A stretch of 64,000 bases of DNA from Bacillus sp. E(2018) (GTDB lineage: Bacteria; Bacillota; Bacilli; Bacillales; Fictibacillaceae): positions 1,178,001 to 1,242,000 of the forward strand of contig NZ_SCOL01000001.1 of NCBI RefSeq assembly GCF_005503015.1. The letters are read 5' to 3'. Positions within the stretch are counted from its first letter, which is position 1; each line of letters opens with the position of its first letter. Under the pieces are notes generated by a model. The model was not told the DNA's origin, searched no databases, and saw only the letters and a program-made list of their open reading frames with translations. The translations under genes were made by a program, and so were the position numbers. Positions 42,835 through 51,531 of the stretch are shown in pieces.

Positions 42835-44202
42835 TCAACTGGTCGCTTCTGTAATATAAATACCTTCTGTTATGAGCTGGGTGGTCAGTTCACCGATGGA
42901 TTGATCAAGAATATCCATAATATCTGTAATCTGCTCCTTCGTAACGTTTAATGGTGGCGATATAAGAATAGAATCACCTGAAAATCCGGTTACTCCACCT
43001 ACCGCCGGATAAACGAGCAACCCGTTATCTAAACAGATGGATAAGAGCCGGTCTGTAACTTTAGTAGTGATCTCAAAAGGTTCTCGGGTGATCGGATTTT
43101 TAACAAATTCAATGCCACATAATAAACCTTTGCCTCTTACATCACCAATTAAAGGATATTTCCATTGCAGGCGCTGTAAATGATTGATCAGATAGTGTCC
43201 CATAACCTCTGCATTTTCCTGAAGTTTATTTCTTTCCATATAATCGATAACAGCTAGGCAAACAGCAGCTGATTGCGGATTAGCGCTAAACGTATGTCCA
43301 CTCATAACTACTTTACTTCCCGCTTCGATCACGTTCATAATCTGGTCTGAAACGATGGTTGCAGCCATCGGGGTATACCCTGCACTCATGCCTTTTCCTA
43401 TCGCAATAATGTCAGGAGTTACATTCCAATGTTCCATCGCAAACATTTTCCCCGTACGTCCCATGCCTGTCATCACTTCATCAGCGATCATTAAAATATT
43501 ATATTTGTCACAGATTTCTCTTATTTTTCCGAAGTACTCGTCTGGTGGAACGATCGCTCCTCCAGATGCACCGATGATTGGTTCTGCGATAAATGCAGCG
43601 ATTTGATCTGGACCTATGGCTTGAATCGATGTTTCCAAATCATCTGCACATTTTACACCGCAACCAGGGTATGTCTCTTTTAATGGACACTGATAACAAT
43701 AAGGTGGATGTGCAGCAGGGAAATCTTCAAGCAATGATGTGAATCGTTGTCGTCTTAATTTGTGACCAGACATTGATAGTGCGCCGAGTGTGATTCCATG
43801 ATAACTGGTCCATCTTGATATGATTTTTGTTTTCGTCATGTTTCCTTGTTCTTGAAAATACTGAATAGCAACCTTTAGTGCTGTCTCGGTTGCTTCTGAT
43901 CCACTATTTACAAAGAACACTGAATTCAAATCTCCTGGTGCATAATGAGCTATTTTTTCTGCTAATTGTTCTGCTGCTTCACTCGTAAACTGCGAACGGT
44001 ATACAAAAGACACATGATTTGCTTGATTCCACATCGCTTCAGCAACTTCATGTACTCCGTGACCGATATTACATGTGATCGCACCTGACGATCCATCAAT
44101 ATATTGCTTTCCGTCTTTATCGTATAAATAGATTCCTTTGCCGTGACTAATTACAGGGTAATCGCTTCCTAGAACCGGTTTGATGAGATGTGATTTTCTC
44201 AT
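42835..44202 (-). CDS. yodT: Class III aminotransferase YodT
   Basis: A 455-residue omega-aminotransferase. The PLP site includes FFVNSGSEATETALK, RWTSYHGIT, MIADEVMTGMGRTGKMF (Asp241) and Schiff-base Lys270 in AIGKGMSAGY. It has a CYQCPLKETYPGCGVKC insert with four cysteines near residues 169-185, seen in YodT relatives and possibly binding a metal. It likely transaminates beta-lysine or a derivative formed by KamA. ATG 44202 follows AAGGAGCC. It is the first gene of the second half of the cluster, separated from yokU by a 361-base gap holding a repeat. Confidence 0.92.
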   Translation of the reverse strand: MRKSHLIKPVLGSDYPVISHGKGIYLYDKDGKQYIDGSSGAITCNIGHGVHEVAEAMWNQANHVSFVYRSQFTSEAAEQLAEKIAHYAPGDLNSVFFVNSGSEATETALKVAIQYFQEQGNMTKTKIISRWTSYHGITLGALSMSGHKLRRQRFTSLLEDFPAAHPPYCYQCPLKETYPGCGVKCADDLETSIQAIGPDQIAAFIAEPIIGASGGAIVPPDEYFGKIREICDKYNILMIADEVMTGMGRTGKMFAMEHWNVTPDIIAIGKGMSAGYTPMAATIVSDQIMNVIEAGSKVVMSGHTFSANPQSAAVCLAVIDYMERNKLQENAEVMGHYLINHLQRLQWKYPLIGDVRGKGLLCGIEFVKNPITREPFEITTKVTDRLLSICLDNGLLVYPAVGGVTGFSGDSILISPPLNVTKEQITDIMDILDQSIGELTTQLITEGIYITEATS

Positions 44203-44328
44203 AAAAAAGGCTCCTTCCTCATGAAGGTTAAAAAGGAAATATCTTTATTTATAGCTATTTTCACTGTCTCTCTCAGAAAGTTTAGCAAGCAGCTTTTAAA
44301 TAATAATTTTATTGAGAACGCTCTTTTC

Positions 44329-44515
44329 TAAAAGATTGTTGCTTTTAACTCCTTGTCACCTTTGACAGTTGATTGGAGTGGAAGGTGCGAGACTCCAACG
44401 GGACAGGCGGGCAGGTGAGACACTTAAATGTGAAACATTCGAATGTGGCTCACCGCCTGCCCCGTGGAAAGCGAGCAGCCTGAAACGGAAATCAACACTT
44501 CCTATAGCAACAAAG
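44329..44515. repeat. Dispersed palindromic repeat, copy B
   Basis: About 187 bp, nearly the reverse complement of copy A at 25727, and the best-preserved copy. Ends carry TTGTTGC / TAGCAACAA; the core carries GGGACAGGCGGGCAGGTGAG and its partner CTCACCGCCTGCCCC. It occupies half of the 361-base gap between yokU and yodT. Apart from the repeat the gap shows only an AT-rich stretch upstream of yodT (TATAAA-like), with no gene. Confidence 0.82.
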
Positions 44516-44563
44516 TTTGCGAAAACAACCATCTAAAAAAGATACTCCCTTACTCTACTGTTG

Positions 44564-44836
44564 TTACAATTTAAAATAATTCTTCTTCAAAAACCTCGGT
44601 ATGCTCATTAATTCTGTATAGGAAATCGTTGAATCTATCTTTTTCGTATCTATTAACATAAGTTGATCTTCAATCTCATCGACAACATGATCTTCTTGAT
44701 ACTCCATGCCGCAAGAAGAACAGGATACAGAAGGGATTACAGTTATTTGGACTGCTCTTGAACCGTCAGGCAGTTCCCAATACCCTGTTAATCCTGCCGT
44801 CTCTGCTTCTTCACTTTCACACCATAAGCACTTCAT
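44564..44836 (-). CDS. yokU: YokU-family zinc-finger protein
   Basis: A 90-residue protein with two CxxC knuckles, Cys3/Cys6 in MKCLWCES and Cys39/Cys42 in PSVSCSSCGMEY, the layout of YgiT/MqsA-type zinc domains. It lacks the helix-turn-helix of MqsA. In B. subtilis yokU is likewise adjacent to kamA. Function unknown. ATG 44836 follows AGGAGGAT; the frame remains open 24 codons upstream but overlaps kamA and has no better site. It is 13 bases downstream of kamA and in the same operon. Confidence 0.88.
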   Translation of the reverse strand: MKCLWCESEEAETAGLTGYWELPDGSRAVQITVIPSVSCSSCGMEYQEDHVVDEIEDQLMLIDTKKIDSTISYTELMSIPRFLKKNYFKL

Positions 44837-44849
44837 GTTATCCTCCTCT

Positions 44850-46277
44850 CTATGCATTTCTTTGTTCTTCAGGACTCGCTGAAATTCCTTCGTCTTTTGT
44901 TTGCTCAAACTTATATTTTTTCTCTTTTAATTCGTCTCGTTTATCACGCTTATCTTTTAGTGAACTATGCTCTGGATTCGTATCATAATCTTCTCTTCGT
45001 TCAAGGCGTTTTAATCCTTTTGGAACAAGATTGAAAGCTTCATCGTTCATAAGTGCTGAAACACCAATTGCTGGCTTGATGTGGGCTGTTCCCATCACTT
45101 CATTAAAGTAAGCATCTGCTCTTCCCGCTTGATAGTTTTGAGGTTCTGGATAAGAAGTAATCACTCCTTCAAAGTTACGAAGCACGACTTTTTCTGGTGA
45201 TTGAGAGATCACATAGTTTGGTTGAACAGAAATCTTTCCTCCGCCTCCAGGAGCATCTACTACAAATGTTGGCACTGCATACCCAGACGTATGACCACGT
45301 AATCCTTCTATAATTTCAAGACCCTTAGAAACCGGAGCACGGAAATGTCCGATCCCTTCAGAAAGATCACATTGGTAGATATAGTATGGTCTTACTCTAA
45401 TTTTCACGAGATCATGCATCAGCTTTTTCATGATTGGAACACTATCATTGATTCCTGCAAGAATAACAGATTGATTGCCTACAGGAACTCCGGCATTCGC
45501 AAGCATCTCACACGCTTTTTTAGATTCTTCTGTGATCTCGATCGAAGTGTTGAAATGCGTGTTTAACCAAACCGGGTGATACTTCTTTAAGATGTTGCAT
45601 AGATTTTCTGTAATTCTTTGTGGGAACACGACTGGAGCACGAGTTCCAATCCTGATGATTTCTAGATGCGGGATATCTCTTAAGTTCTTTAATATATATT
45701 CTAAGATGTTGTCATTAATTAATAACCCGTCGCCTCCCGAGATCAAACAGTCTCTTACTTGTGGATTATTTCGAATATAGCTAATGGCTGCATCCAATTG
45801 TTTTTTAGGTACTCCCATACCGATCTGCCCCGAAAAACGTCTTCTAGTACAATAACGGCAATACATCGAACATTGATTTGTCACAAGAAAAAGAACACGA
45901 TCTGGATAGCGATGCGTAAGCCCTGGAACAGGAGAATCTTCGTCTTCGTGTAAAGGGTCTTCTAAGTCGTATCTTGTCTTTAATATCTCCTTACCGATCG
46001 GAACAGACTGCATACGAATCGGACATCTTGGATCATCTTGATCCATGAGCCATGCATAATAAGGTGTAATGTTTAACGGAATCGTCATCGTGGAAATTTT
46101 TACGCCTTCTTCTTCTTCTGGTGTCAAGTTAATAATGCTCTTAAGATCTTTCAGATTTCTAATGGTATTCGTCAGCTGCCACAGCCAATCGTTCCATTGC
46201 TCTTCTGTAACATCTTTCCATAATTCAAATTCACTCCAATGTTTCTTTGGTTTGAATAATCCATTCACAACAGGCAT
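44850..46277 (-). CDS. kamA: L-lysine 2,3-aminomutase
   Basis: A radical SAM, PLP-dependent enzyme that converts L-lysine to L-beta-lysine. The 475 residues match B. subtilis KamA closely. The 4Fe-4S cluster cysteines form CxxxCxxC at 136, 140 and 143 in NQCSMYCRYCTRRRF. SGGDGLLI and PRAPVVF-like RIGTRAPVVFPQRI, and the PLP-lysine region VDAPGGGGKI, are intact. The C-terminus is highly charged. ATG 46277 follows AAAGGAGGTC; the 11-codon longer frame would overlap the sigma-54 promoter. Transcription very likely starts from the -24/-12 promoter at 46314. Confidence 0.96.
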   Translation of the reverse strand: MPVVNGLFKPKKHWSEFELWKDVTEEQWNDWLWQLTNTIRNLKDLKSIINLTPEEEEGVKISTMTIPLNITPYYAWLMDQDDPRCPIRMQSVPIGKEILKTRYDLEDPLHEDEDSPVPGLTHRYPDRVLFLVTNQCSMYCRYCTRRRFSGQIGMGVPKKQLDAAISYIRNNPQVRDCLISGGDGLLINDNILEYILKNLRDIPHLEIIRIGTRAPVVFPQRITENLCNILKKYHPVWLNTHFNTSIEITEESKKACEMLANAGVPVGNQSVILAGINDSVPIMKKLMHDLVKIRVRPYYIYQCDLSEGIGHFRAPVSKGLEIIEGLRGHTSGYAVPTFVVDAPGGGGKISVQPNYVISQSPEKVVLRNFEGVITSYPEPQNYQAGRADAYFNEVMGTAHIKPAIGVSALMNDEAFNLVPKGLKRLERREDYDTNPEHSSLKDKRDKRDELKEKKYKFEQTKDEGISASPEEQRNA

Positions 46278-46313
46278 TCTAATGACCTCCTTTATTTCTA
46301 CACTCTTCAAATA

Positions 46314-46329
46314 TGCAAGAAACGTGCCA
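46314..46329 (-). promoter_or_regulatory. Sigma-54 (SigL) -24/-12 promoter of kamA
   Basis: On the minus strand TGGCAC-N5-TTGCA matches the sigma-54 consensus at every fixed position. It ends about 37 bases before the kamA start codon. The neighbouring upstream gene encodes a sigma-54 activator. Confidence 0.93.
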
Positions 46330-46358
46330 TGTTACAGAAAGTTCAGAAAATAACGATT

Positions 46359-46372
46359 TATCCTACAGGATA
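46359..46372. promoter_or_regulatory. Candidate activator binding site upstream of kamA
   Basis: TATCCT-AC-AGGATA is a perfect 6-bp inverted repeat 30 bases upstream of the -24 element, where an enhancer-type site for the sigma-54 activator could lie. A single site only; function is inferred. Confidence 0.45.
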
Positions 46373-46411
46373 TGCAAGCTTCATACAAAGTGGGCCATCA
46401 ATCGATAGCAA

Positions 46412-46456
46412 TAAAACAAAAATGAACTGCCGAATAATTGGCAGTTCATTTTTGTT
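46412..46456. terminator. Terminator of the sigma-54 activator gene
   Basis: AAAACAAAAATGAACTGCC pairs with GGCAGTTCATTTTTGTTTT around eight bases. The stem includes the last codons of the activator and ends in T-rich sequence on both strands. Confidence 0.88.
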
Positions 46457-47843
46457 TTATTTTATATTGGAGAGTTTGCCTAGGAACTCCTAAAATCTTC
46501 GCGGCTTGAAGGATATTGCCGGAAGTATGTTGCAGCGCCCTCTCGATGATTTGTTTTTCATAGTCTCCTAATGCTTTTCTTAAGGAAGGTATGTTTGTTA
46601 GTTCCTTTTTAACTGTATGCCCTTTTTCATCATGAATCGTTACATGTTTCGGAAGTAAGGAAGCTTTGATCAAAGAATCGTTCTCCGCAAAATTCATACA
46701 GTGCTCGATCGCATGTTTGAGCTCTCGGACATTGCCCGGCCAAGAATAACCGTGTATAAACGCTTCAGCTTCAGATGTAAAGCCACGTACCTTTTTTCCA
46801 AAAGTATGATTAAAATAGTCTATAAAATGTTTTACTAAGTATTTCATATCACTTTTTCTATCTCTCAACGGTGGCAGTTCAAAATAAACAACATTCAACC
46901 GATAAAAAAGATCTCTTCGTAACTTTCCATCTTTCATACAAACATCCGGCTGCTCGTTTAGGGCAGAGATAATCCTAACATCAACCCTTCTTGAAATATG
47001 ACTTCCTATACGCTCTACAACACCTTCTTGAACGACCCTCAATAACTTTGCTTGCAGTTCTACTGGCATCGAATTGAGTTCATCTAAAAACAGAGTCCCT
47101 CCATCTGCTAACTCAAAAACTCCTGGCCGATCGATGGCACCCGTAAAACTACCTTTTGTCGTTCCGAATAATATCCCTTCAAGCAGCGGTCCTGGAATCG
47201 CGGCACAGTTTTGAACGACGAACGGATTTGAAGCACGTTTAGAAGAATTGTGTATCGCTTGTACAAACATCTCTTTGCCTGTTCCCGTTTCTCCATATAA
47301 CATGATCGGAGAGTTTGTTTGAGAAGCTTGGCTACATTGTATTTTGATCTCATTTAGTTCAGGGTCATCAGTAATGATATCAGAGAAGTGATAAGCCGCT
47401 AGTGGTTGATCTTTATTTGTTTTTTTCTTAACTTTCATCTTTTTTTGCAGATCGATTAGCTGTTCAGAAAGAACTTTAATCTTTGAAAGGTCTTTCGCTA
47501 CTTCTACAGCACCTATTAATTCTCCATTTAACCAGAGTGGCAATGTAGAATTTACAGTGTCAATCTGTTTACCTTTTCGGTTCGTATAAGATTGATGTTC
47601 ATTAAAAATGGGTTTTCCAGTTTCTATGACTTTAAGTAGTGTGCTCGTTTCCTTTGTTAAAGAAGGAAACGCATCAAGCACATGATGTTGATGAACCTCA
47701 TCTGAAGTTAATCCATCTAATGAAGCTGCTACTGAATTATAAAAGATTGTAATTCCATCTGCATCAACGACATGTATTCCCTCATCAATTGTCTTTAAAA
47801 TGGCATTTAAAGTTTCTGCGGTTTCTAATGATTTAGATATCAA
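46446..47843 (-). CDS. kamR: Sigma-54-dependent activator (PAS-AAA-Fis), KamR-like
   Basis: A 465-residue enhancer-binding protein. A PAS domain (about residues 10-115, DADGITIFYNSVAASL) senses an unknown ligand. The AAA+ domain (about 155-385) has Walker A GETGTGKEMF, the GSFTGAIDRPG loop (GAFTGA variant) that contacts sigma-54, and Walker B GGTLFLDELN. A Fis-type helix-turn-helix ends the protein (NILQAAKILGVPRQTLQYKI). A sigma-54 activator named KamR has been reported for the kam locus of B. thuringiensis (from memory). I chose TTG 47843, just after GGTGGTGAT; TTG 47858 lacks a site. Confidence 0.9.
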   Translation of the reverse strand: MISKSLETAETLNAILKTIDEGIHVVDADGITIFYNSVAASLDGLTSDEVHQHHVLDAFPSLTKETSTLLKVIETGKPIFNEHQSYTNRKGKQIDTVNSTLPLWLNGELIGAVEVAKDLSKIKVLSEQLIDLQKKMKVKKKTNKDQPLAAYHFSDIITDDPELNEIKIQCSQASQTNSPIMLYGETGTGKEMFVQAIHNSSKRASNPFVVQNCAAIPGPLLEGILFGTTKGSFTGAIDRPGVFELADGGTLFLDELNSMPVELQAKLLRVVQEGVVERIGSHISRRVDVRIISALNEQPDVCMKDGKLRRDLFYRLNVVYFELPPLRDRKSDMKYLVKHFIDYFNHTFGKKVRGFTSEAEAFIHGYSWPGNVRELKHAIEHCMNFAENDSLIKASLLPKHVTIHDEKGHTVKKELTNIPSLRKALGDYEKQIIERALQHTSGNILQAAKILGVPRQTLQYKIKQK

Positions 47844-47899
47844 AGTGATCACCACCAAGAGTGCTTAATTTTTGTCACTATATGCCTAAAATTCGGCAC

Positions 47900-48754
47900 T
47901 CATCTCGATAAATCCTTCACCCAAATGTTCATATCTTCGTATTTGTCAAAAATTTTACAGTTATTCGCTAATCTTCCCTTAAATAGGTATCCTTTTTGAT
48001 GAAAAACGGCATTCATGCCAAAAGAGAGGGCTCTAGCGATCGAATAAGAACAGTATATATTTCGTTTGAATAACTCCCTTTCAAGCTGATCAATCAGATG
48101 TTTCATAAGACCAAATTTTCGGTGCTCTGGGGTTGTCGCACAGTCAGTGATCTCAGCATTATTGTACGTTTCATTCACGTCTGCAGAAGCAGCACTAACG
48201 ATTTTTGCTTCATGCTCAATGACACAAAATAATGTGCCTGATTCAATCATCTTTCGTACATACTCTGCATCGTTCATCGGTGTAGGATACACTTGAAATA
48301 CGTTTCCATAAAGCTCTGCTAGCGACTCAGCATCTTGAGCGTCAGCCATTCTTAAAGAATAATTGCTTTGTAGAGGCTGATTCTTTGTTCCTGTTTCTAT
48401 CTTTAGTACATCTTTTAAAATACGATCTTCATCTACCCAATACGCGCTGTTTCTTCTGTCATTTGTAAGGTATTTACACATGGCGAATGCTGACGCACCA
48501 TTAAAATATCCGCTAAACTCTCCTTCATTTATATAGCCGAGCTCTTGCCAATATGAGATATCATCTTTTTTAGATTTAACAATAATCTTGTGAAATCCGT
48601 TGATTTCCGCTTCTTCTTCAAGCCATTCTGATAAGAAATTTGCGTTTCCTCGATAATCGTCTGCTCTTATGCGTTCGCTGTAATAATCAAAACATGTTTC
48701 CGCGATAAAATGAGTCTTATTGATCCTTTTGTTCTGGTAATATGTGGTCTGCAT
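47900..48754 (-). CDS. yodP: Beta-lysine N-acetyltransferase YodP/AblB
   Basis: A 284-residue GNAT-family acetyltransferase with the GNAT core in the C-terminal half (about residues 140-265; EITDCATTPEHRKFGLMKHLIDQLE is motif A with an RKFG turn). Homologues (AblB) acetylate the epsilon amino group of beta-lysine, forming N-epsilon-acetyl-beta-lysine, a compatible solute in methanogens. Here it may serve catabolism together with the deacetylase YodQ. ATG 48754 follows AGGAGGCAAAACC; a 24-codon longer frame has no site. It is the first gene of the cluster, 57 bases ahead of the activator gene. Confidence 0.9.
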   Translation of the reverse strand: MQTTYYQNKRINKTHFIAETCFDYYSERIRADDYRGNANFLSEWLEEEAEINGFHKIIVKSKKDDISYWQELGYINEGEFSGYFNGASAFAMCKYLTNDRRNSAYWVDEDRILKDVLKIETGTKNQPLQSNYSLRMADAQDAESLAELYGNVFQVYPTPMNDAEYVRKMIESGTLFCVIEHEAKIVSAASADVNETYNNAEITDCATTPEHRKFGLMKHLIDQLERELFKRNIYCSYSIARALSFGMNAVFHQKGYLFKGRLANNCKIFDKYEDMNIWVKDLSR

Positions 48755-48816
48755 GGTTTTGCCTCCTATAATGTCCTGTTTCATAACTTCCATAATATAT
48801 GTGGAGAATCCTGCAC

Positions 48817-48848
48817 AAAAAACCACCCTCTGTTTTAGGGTGGTTTTA
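48817..48848. terminator. Hairpin terminator upstream of yodP
   Basis: ACCACCCT pairs with AGGGTGGT around a short loop, with six T on the minus strand and four on the plus. It would stop transcripts coming from the TRIC-type gene before yodP. Confidence 0.78.
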
Positions 48849-48878
48849 TCTGACTCTGTTAAGTTAAGAACGTTTTTG

Positions 48879-49025
48879 TATATCTGTTGCTTTTAAAGTA
48901 GTTGATTAGCGCTCGTACTTGTTGAACTTTCCATGCAACGTGCGGTGAGTCTCCACCCGCTTATTGCCATTAGAAGTCTCGTACTTTGCGCTTCAATCAA
49001 CTGCAAAAAGTGAAACAATCTTTAT
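48879..49025. repeat. Dispersed palindromic repeat, divergent copy C
   Basis: About 147 bp with a TGTTGCTTTTAAAGTAG left end, GCTCG, GCGGTGAGTCTCC and AGTCTCG blocks and a CTTCAATCAACTGC right half ending AACAATCTTTAT. It is recognisable against copies A and B but has lost much of the GC-rich palindrome. Confidence 0.65.
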
Positions 49026-49051
49026 AATCTATAAAACAACCGGATATTTAA

Positions 49052-49654
49052 TCATAAAGCTCTATGAGGAAGTCTCCATTTAAGTTTCAGTGATAACATT
49101 CTAAAGACAACTAAAGAAACAAAAAGAATCATATACTCCACTGTAGAATTCACGATATTAAGGCCAACGACTAAACCACCTAATAAGGCCCAAACTGCAT
49201 AAATTTCTTCACGCAATACGACTGGTTTTCGACCCGCAAGCACGTCACGAATCATTCCACCGCCAATACCTGTTAAGATTGCAGCAACGATAACCGCACT
49301 TATAGGGTGATTCATACTTGAAGCAGCGATCGCCCCTTGAATCGCGAACGCTGACAGGCCGATGGCATCAAAAAAGTGAAGACTCCTCTTCGAATATTGA
49401 ATGATGCCCTCAGGCATAAAGAATACGATCCCCATAGATGCCAGTGCTGATTTCAATAGAAGTCCTTGCTCCCAAATCGTGTCTACAGGAAGACCGATCA
49501 ACACATTTCGCAATATACCTCCGCCAAACGCTGTAACGAGTCCTAAAATAAAGACGCCCAAAATATCATAATCCTCTTCCATTGCAACTAATGCACCTGA
49601 AATGGCAAATGCAATCGTTCCAATGATGTTCAATAAATCCCAAGTCAAACCCAT
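49052..49654 (-). CDS. TRIC-family channel protein (UPF0126)
   Basis: A 200-residue membrane protein with six to seven helices, the prokaryotic trimeric intracellular cation channel family (UPF0126; B. subtilis YvgT). Two internal repeats each begin with a conserved glycine-rich segment: AFAISGALVAMEEDYDILGVFILGLVTAFGGGILRNVLIG in the first and GIGGGMIRDVLAGRKPVVL in the second (GGGxxRDxL type). It probably passes potassium or sodium. ATG 49654 follows GAGAGGAAG. It is followed by repeat copy C and the hairpin at 48817. Confidence 0.9.
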   Translation of the reverse strand: MGLTWDLLNIIGTIAFAISGALVAMEEDYDILGVFILGLVTAFGGGILRNVLIGLPVDTIWEQGLLLKSALASMGIVFFMPEGIIQYSKRSLHFFDAIGLSAFAIQGAIAASSMNHPISAVIVAAILTGIGGGMIRDVLAGRKPVVLREEIYAVWALLGGLVVGLNIVNSTVEYMILFVSLVVFRMLSLKLKWRLPHRAL

Positions 49655-49719
49655 TCTTCCTCTCACAATCAATATGCTCCGTATTGAATCTTATAAGGTT
49701 CTAGGCTGACTGGCAAGCA

Positions 49720-50550
49720 TTATTTACTAAAACTTCTCAATTCCTTTAAGGTGCTGATCGGGACTGAACAGCTGCCTATGTCTCCATGGAAAACTTCACC
49801 GTTACGAAAGCCATGAAAATCACTTCCTGCTGTTTTAATTAGTGAGTGTTTATGAGCTAAATCCTCATAAAATGCTACTTGTTCCTCTGTGTGATCTGGA
49901 TGGTTATACTCAAGTCCGATCAAGCCGTGCTCACTTAGGATCGGAATAAGTTCATCTGCTCCGTAAATGCCTGGATGAGCTAGTACAGGTACGCCTTTTG
50001 CATTCTTGATCAAATGAATCGCTTCTATTGGAGAGATGCGTTCTGTTGAAGCATAAGCCGCCTTCCCTTTTCCTATATACTTTTCAAATGCTTCTGGGAG
50101 TGAATTCACGATTCCTTTTTCCATTAAAATCTCTGCAATGTGCCCTCTTCCTACATTTCCTTTGCCATGTCTTTTCGCTTCTAATTCCGATTCCTTCACT
50201 GGAATTCCTAAGTTGTTCAAATTTTGAAGGATCATCTTATTTCTTTTATCTCTAACAGAAGTAAGGCTTCTTAATGCTTTTAAAAAACTTTCGTCTTTAT
50301 AATCTACAAAATAACCTAATACATGAATGTCTTGGCCCTTATACAAGGTACTTATCTCGACACCTGGAACAACAACAAAACCTTCATGACGGTTAGCTTC
50401 TAATATGGCTTCGTCAATTCCATTCACTGTATCGTGATCGGTGATCGCGATCGCTCCGAGACCTTTTTCAACCGCTCTTCTAATATTTTCAGAAGGAGTA
50501 TAGGTCCCGTCAGAGGCTGTAGTATGGGTATGTAAATCGCTTTGTTTCAT
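49720..50550 (-). CDS. PHP-domain phosphoesterase (RNase AM-like)
   Basis: A 276-residue member of the PHP family close to E. coli YciV (RNase AM). The metal-binding set starts with SDLHTHTTASDG (His7, His9), then AITDHDTVNG, PGVEIST, a central GKGNVGRGHIAEIL insert typical of the YciV group, VLAHPGIYG and the C-terminal TAGSDFHG. It may act as a 3',5'-nucleotide phosphatase or 5'-exonuclease. ATG 50550 follows AGGAGAAA. It lies 46 bases after the rhodanese gene in the same direction, so the two are probably cotranscribed. Confidence 0.9.
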   Translation of the reverse strand: MKQSDLHTHTTASDGTYTPSENIRRAVEKGLGAIAITDHDTVNGIDEAILEANRHEGFVVVPGVEISTLYKGQDIHVLGYFVDYKDESFLKALRSLTSVRDKRNKMILQNLNNLGIPVKESELEAKRHGKGNVGRGHIAEILMEKGIVNSLPEAFEKYIGKGKAAYASTERISPIEAIHLIKNAKGVPVLAHPGIYGADELIPILSEHGLIGLEYNHPDHTEEQVAFYEDLAHKHSLIKTAGSDFHGFRNGEVFHGDIGSCSVPISTLKELRSFSK

Positions 50551-50596
50551 TATTTTTTCTCCTAAATAATCATTTAGATTACGGTAAATGAAATTT

Positions 50597-51436
50597 TTAA
50601 TTCGTAGCTTTTTTCATTATTGGGTTTTCAACATAGCTGATCCAATCACTCCAGCTACCAGCATATAAAGCTTTGTTCGTTATACCCGCTTCATCCATAG
50701 CCAATAGGTTTACACATGCCGTTACACCAGATCCGCAATACACAATAACGGGTTTCTTTTCATTCATCTCGCTATACATACTTTGTAGATCTTGTCGGCT
50801 TTTCCACCAGCCGGGTTTTTGCATATGACTTTCCCAAGGGATGTTTAGCGCATGAGGGATATGACCACCCTTATGATCGATAGGCTCGATCTCTCCTGTA
50901 TATCGTTTAAATTCTCGGGCATCAACTAAAAGTGTATCCTCATTGTCCATTTCACGTAATACGTCTTCTTTGTTTTTCAACATTTCATCTCTAACTTTTG
51001 GAGTAAAATGTCCGGGTTTTTCAATAGGCATTTTACTTGAGATACCATATCCTTTTTCTTTATAGTGTGTATAGCCGCCTTGCATGACATAAACGTTATC
51101 ATGTCCCAAGTATTTCAAGATCCACCAGAGTCTTGCAGCCATGCTGCCAGATTGATCATCATAGGCGACTACAATTTTTTCTTTATCAACACCGCAACGG
51201 CTAAAAAATTGTGATAGTATGTTTACGGAAGGTAATGGATGACGACCACCATGGGTTGAAACGGTGCTTGAGAGATGTTGCTCAAGATTCACATAAATAG
51301 CACCTTCGATGTGATCGGTCTTATACAGTTCATACCCTTTTTGGGGTTCAGCTAATGAGAACCTGCAATCAAAGATCACGATATCAGCACTGTTCACTTT
51401 TTGGTTTACCCATTCAGAACTTACGAAATTCGACAT
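50597..51436 (-). CDS. Two-domain rhodanese sulfurtransferase
   Basis: A 279-residue tandem rhodanese. The N-terminal non-catalytic domain (residues 5-125) has DDQSGSMAARLWW where the active Cys would be, and the C-terminal domain (150-270) carries the catalytic loop YCGSGVTA with Cys234. The CGSGVTA loop is that of the thiosulfate/3-mercaptopyruvate sulfurtransferase group. It transfers sulfane sulfur to cyanide or thiols. ATG 51436 follows CAGGAGGTC. Divergent from zwf. Neighbours give no pathway hint. Confidence 0.93.
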   Translation of the reverse strand: MSNFVSSEWVNQKVNSADIVIFDCRFSLAEPQKGYELYKTDHIEGAIYVNLEQHLSSTVSTHGGRHPLPSVNILSQFFSRCGVDKEKIVVAYDDQSGSMAARLWWILKYLGHDNVYVMQGGYTHYKEKGYGISSKMPIEKPGHFTPKVRDEMLKNKEDVLREMDNEDTLLVDAREFKRYTGEIEPIDHKGGHIPHALNIPWESHMQKPGWWKSRQDLQSMYSEMNEKKPVIVYCGSGVTACVNLLAMDEAGITNKALYAGSWSDWISYVENPIMKKATN

Positions 51437-51531
51437 ATTTGACCTCCTGTTTTATGAAGTGGTTCGTTATTTTAACTTCATCTAGGGAAAGCTGTAACTA
51501 TTAGAAAAAGATAGAAAGAAGTGACGTACAG

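Noticed and set aside
44329..44515. Palindromic repeat considered as an insertion sequence or CRISPR unit
   Set aside because: There is no transposase frame, no regular array with spacers, and the copies are isolated between genes. Called a dispersed repeat.
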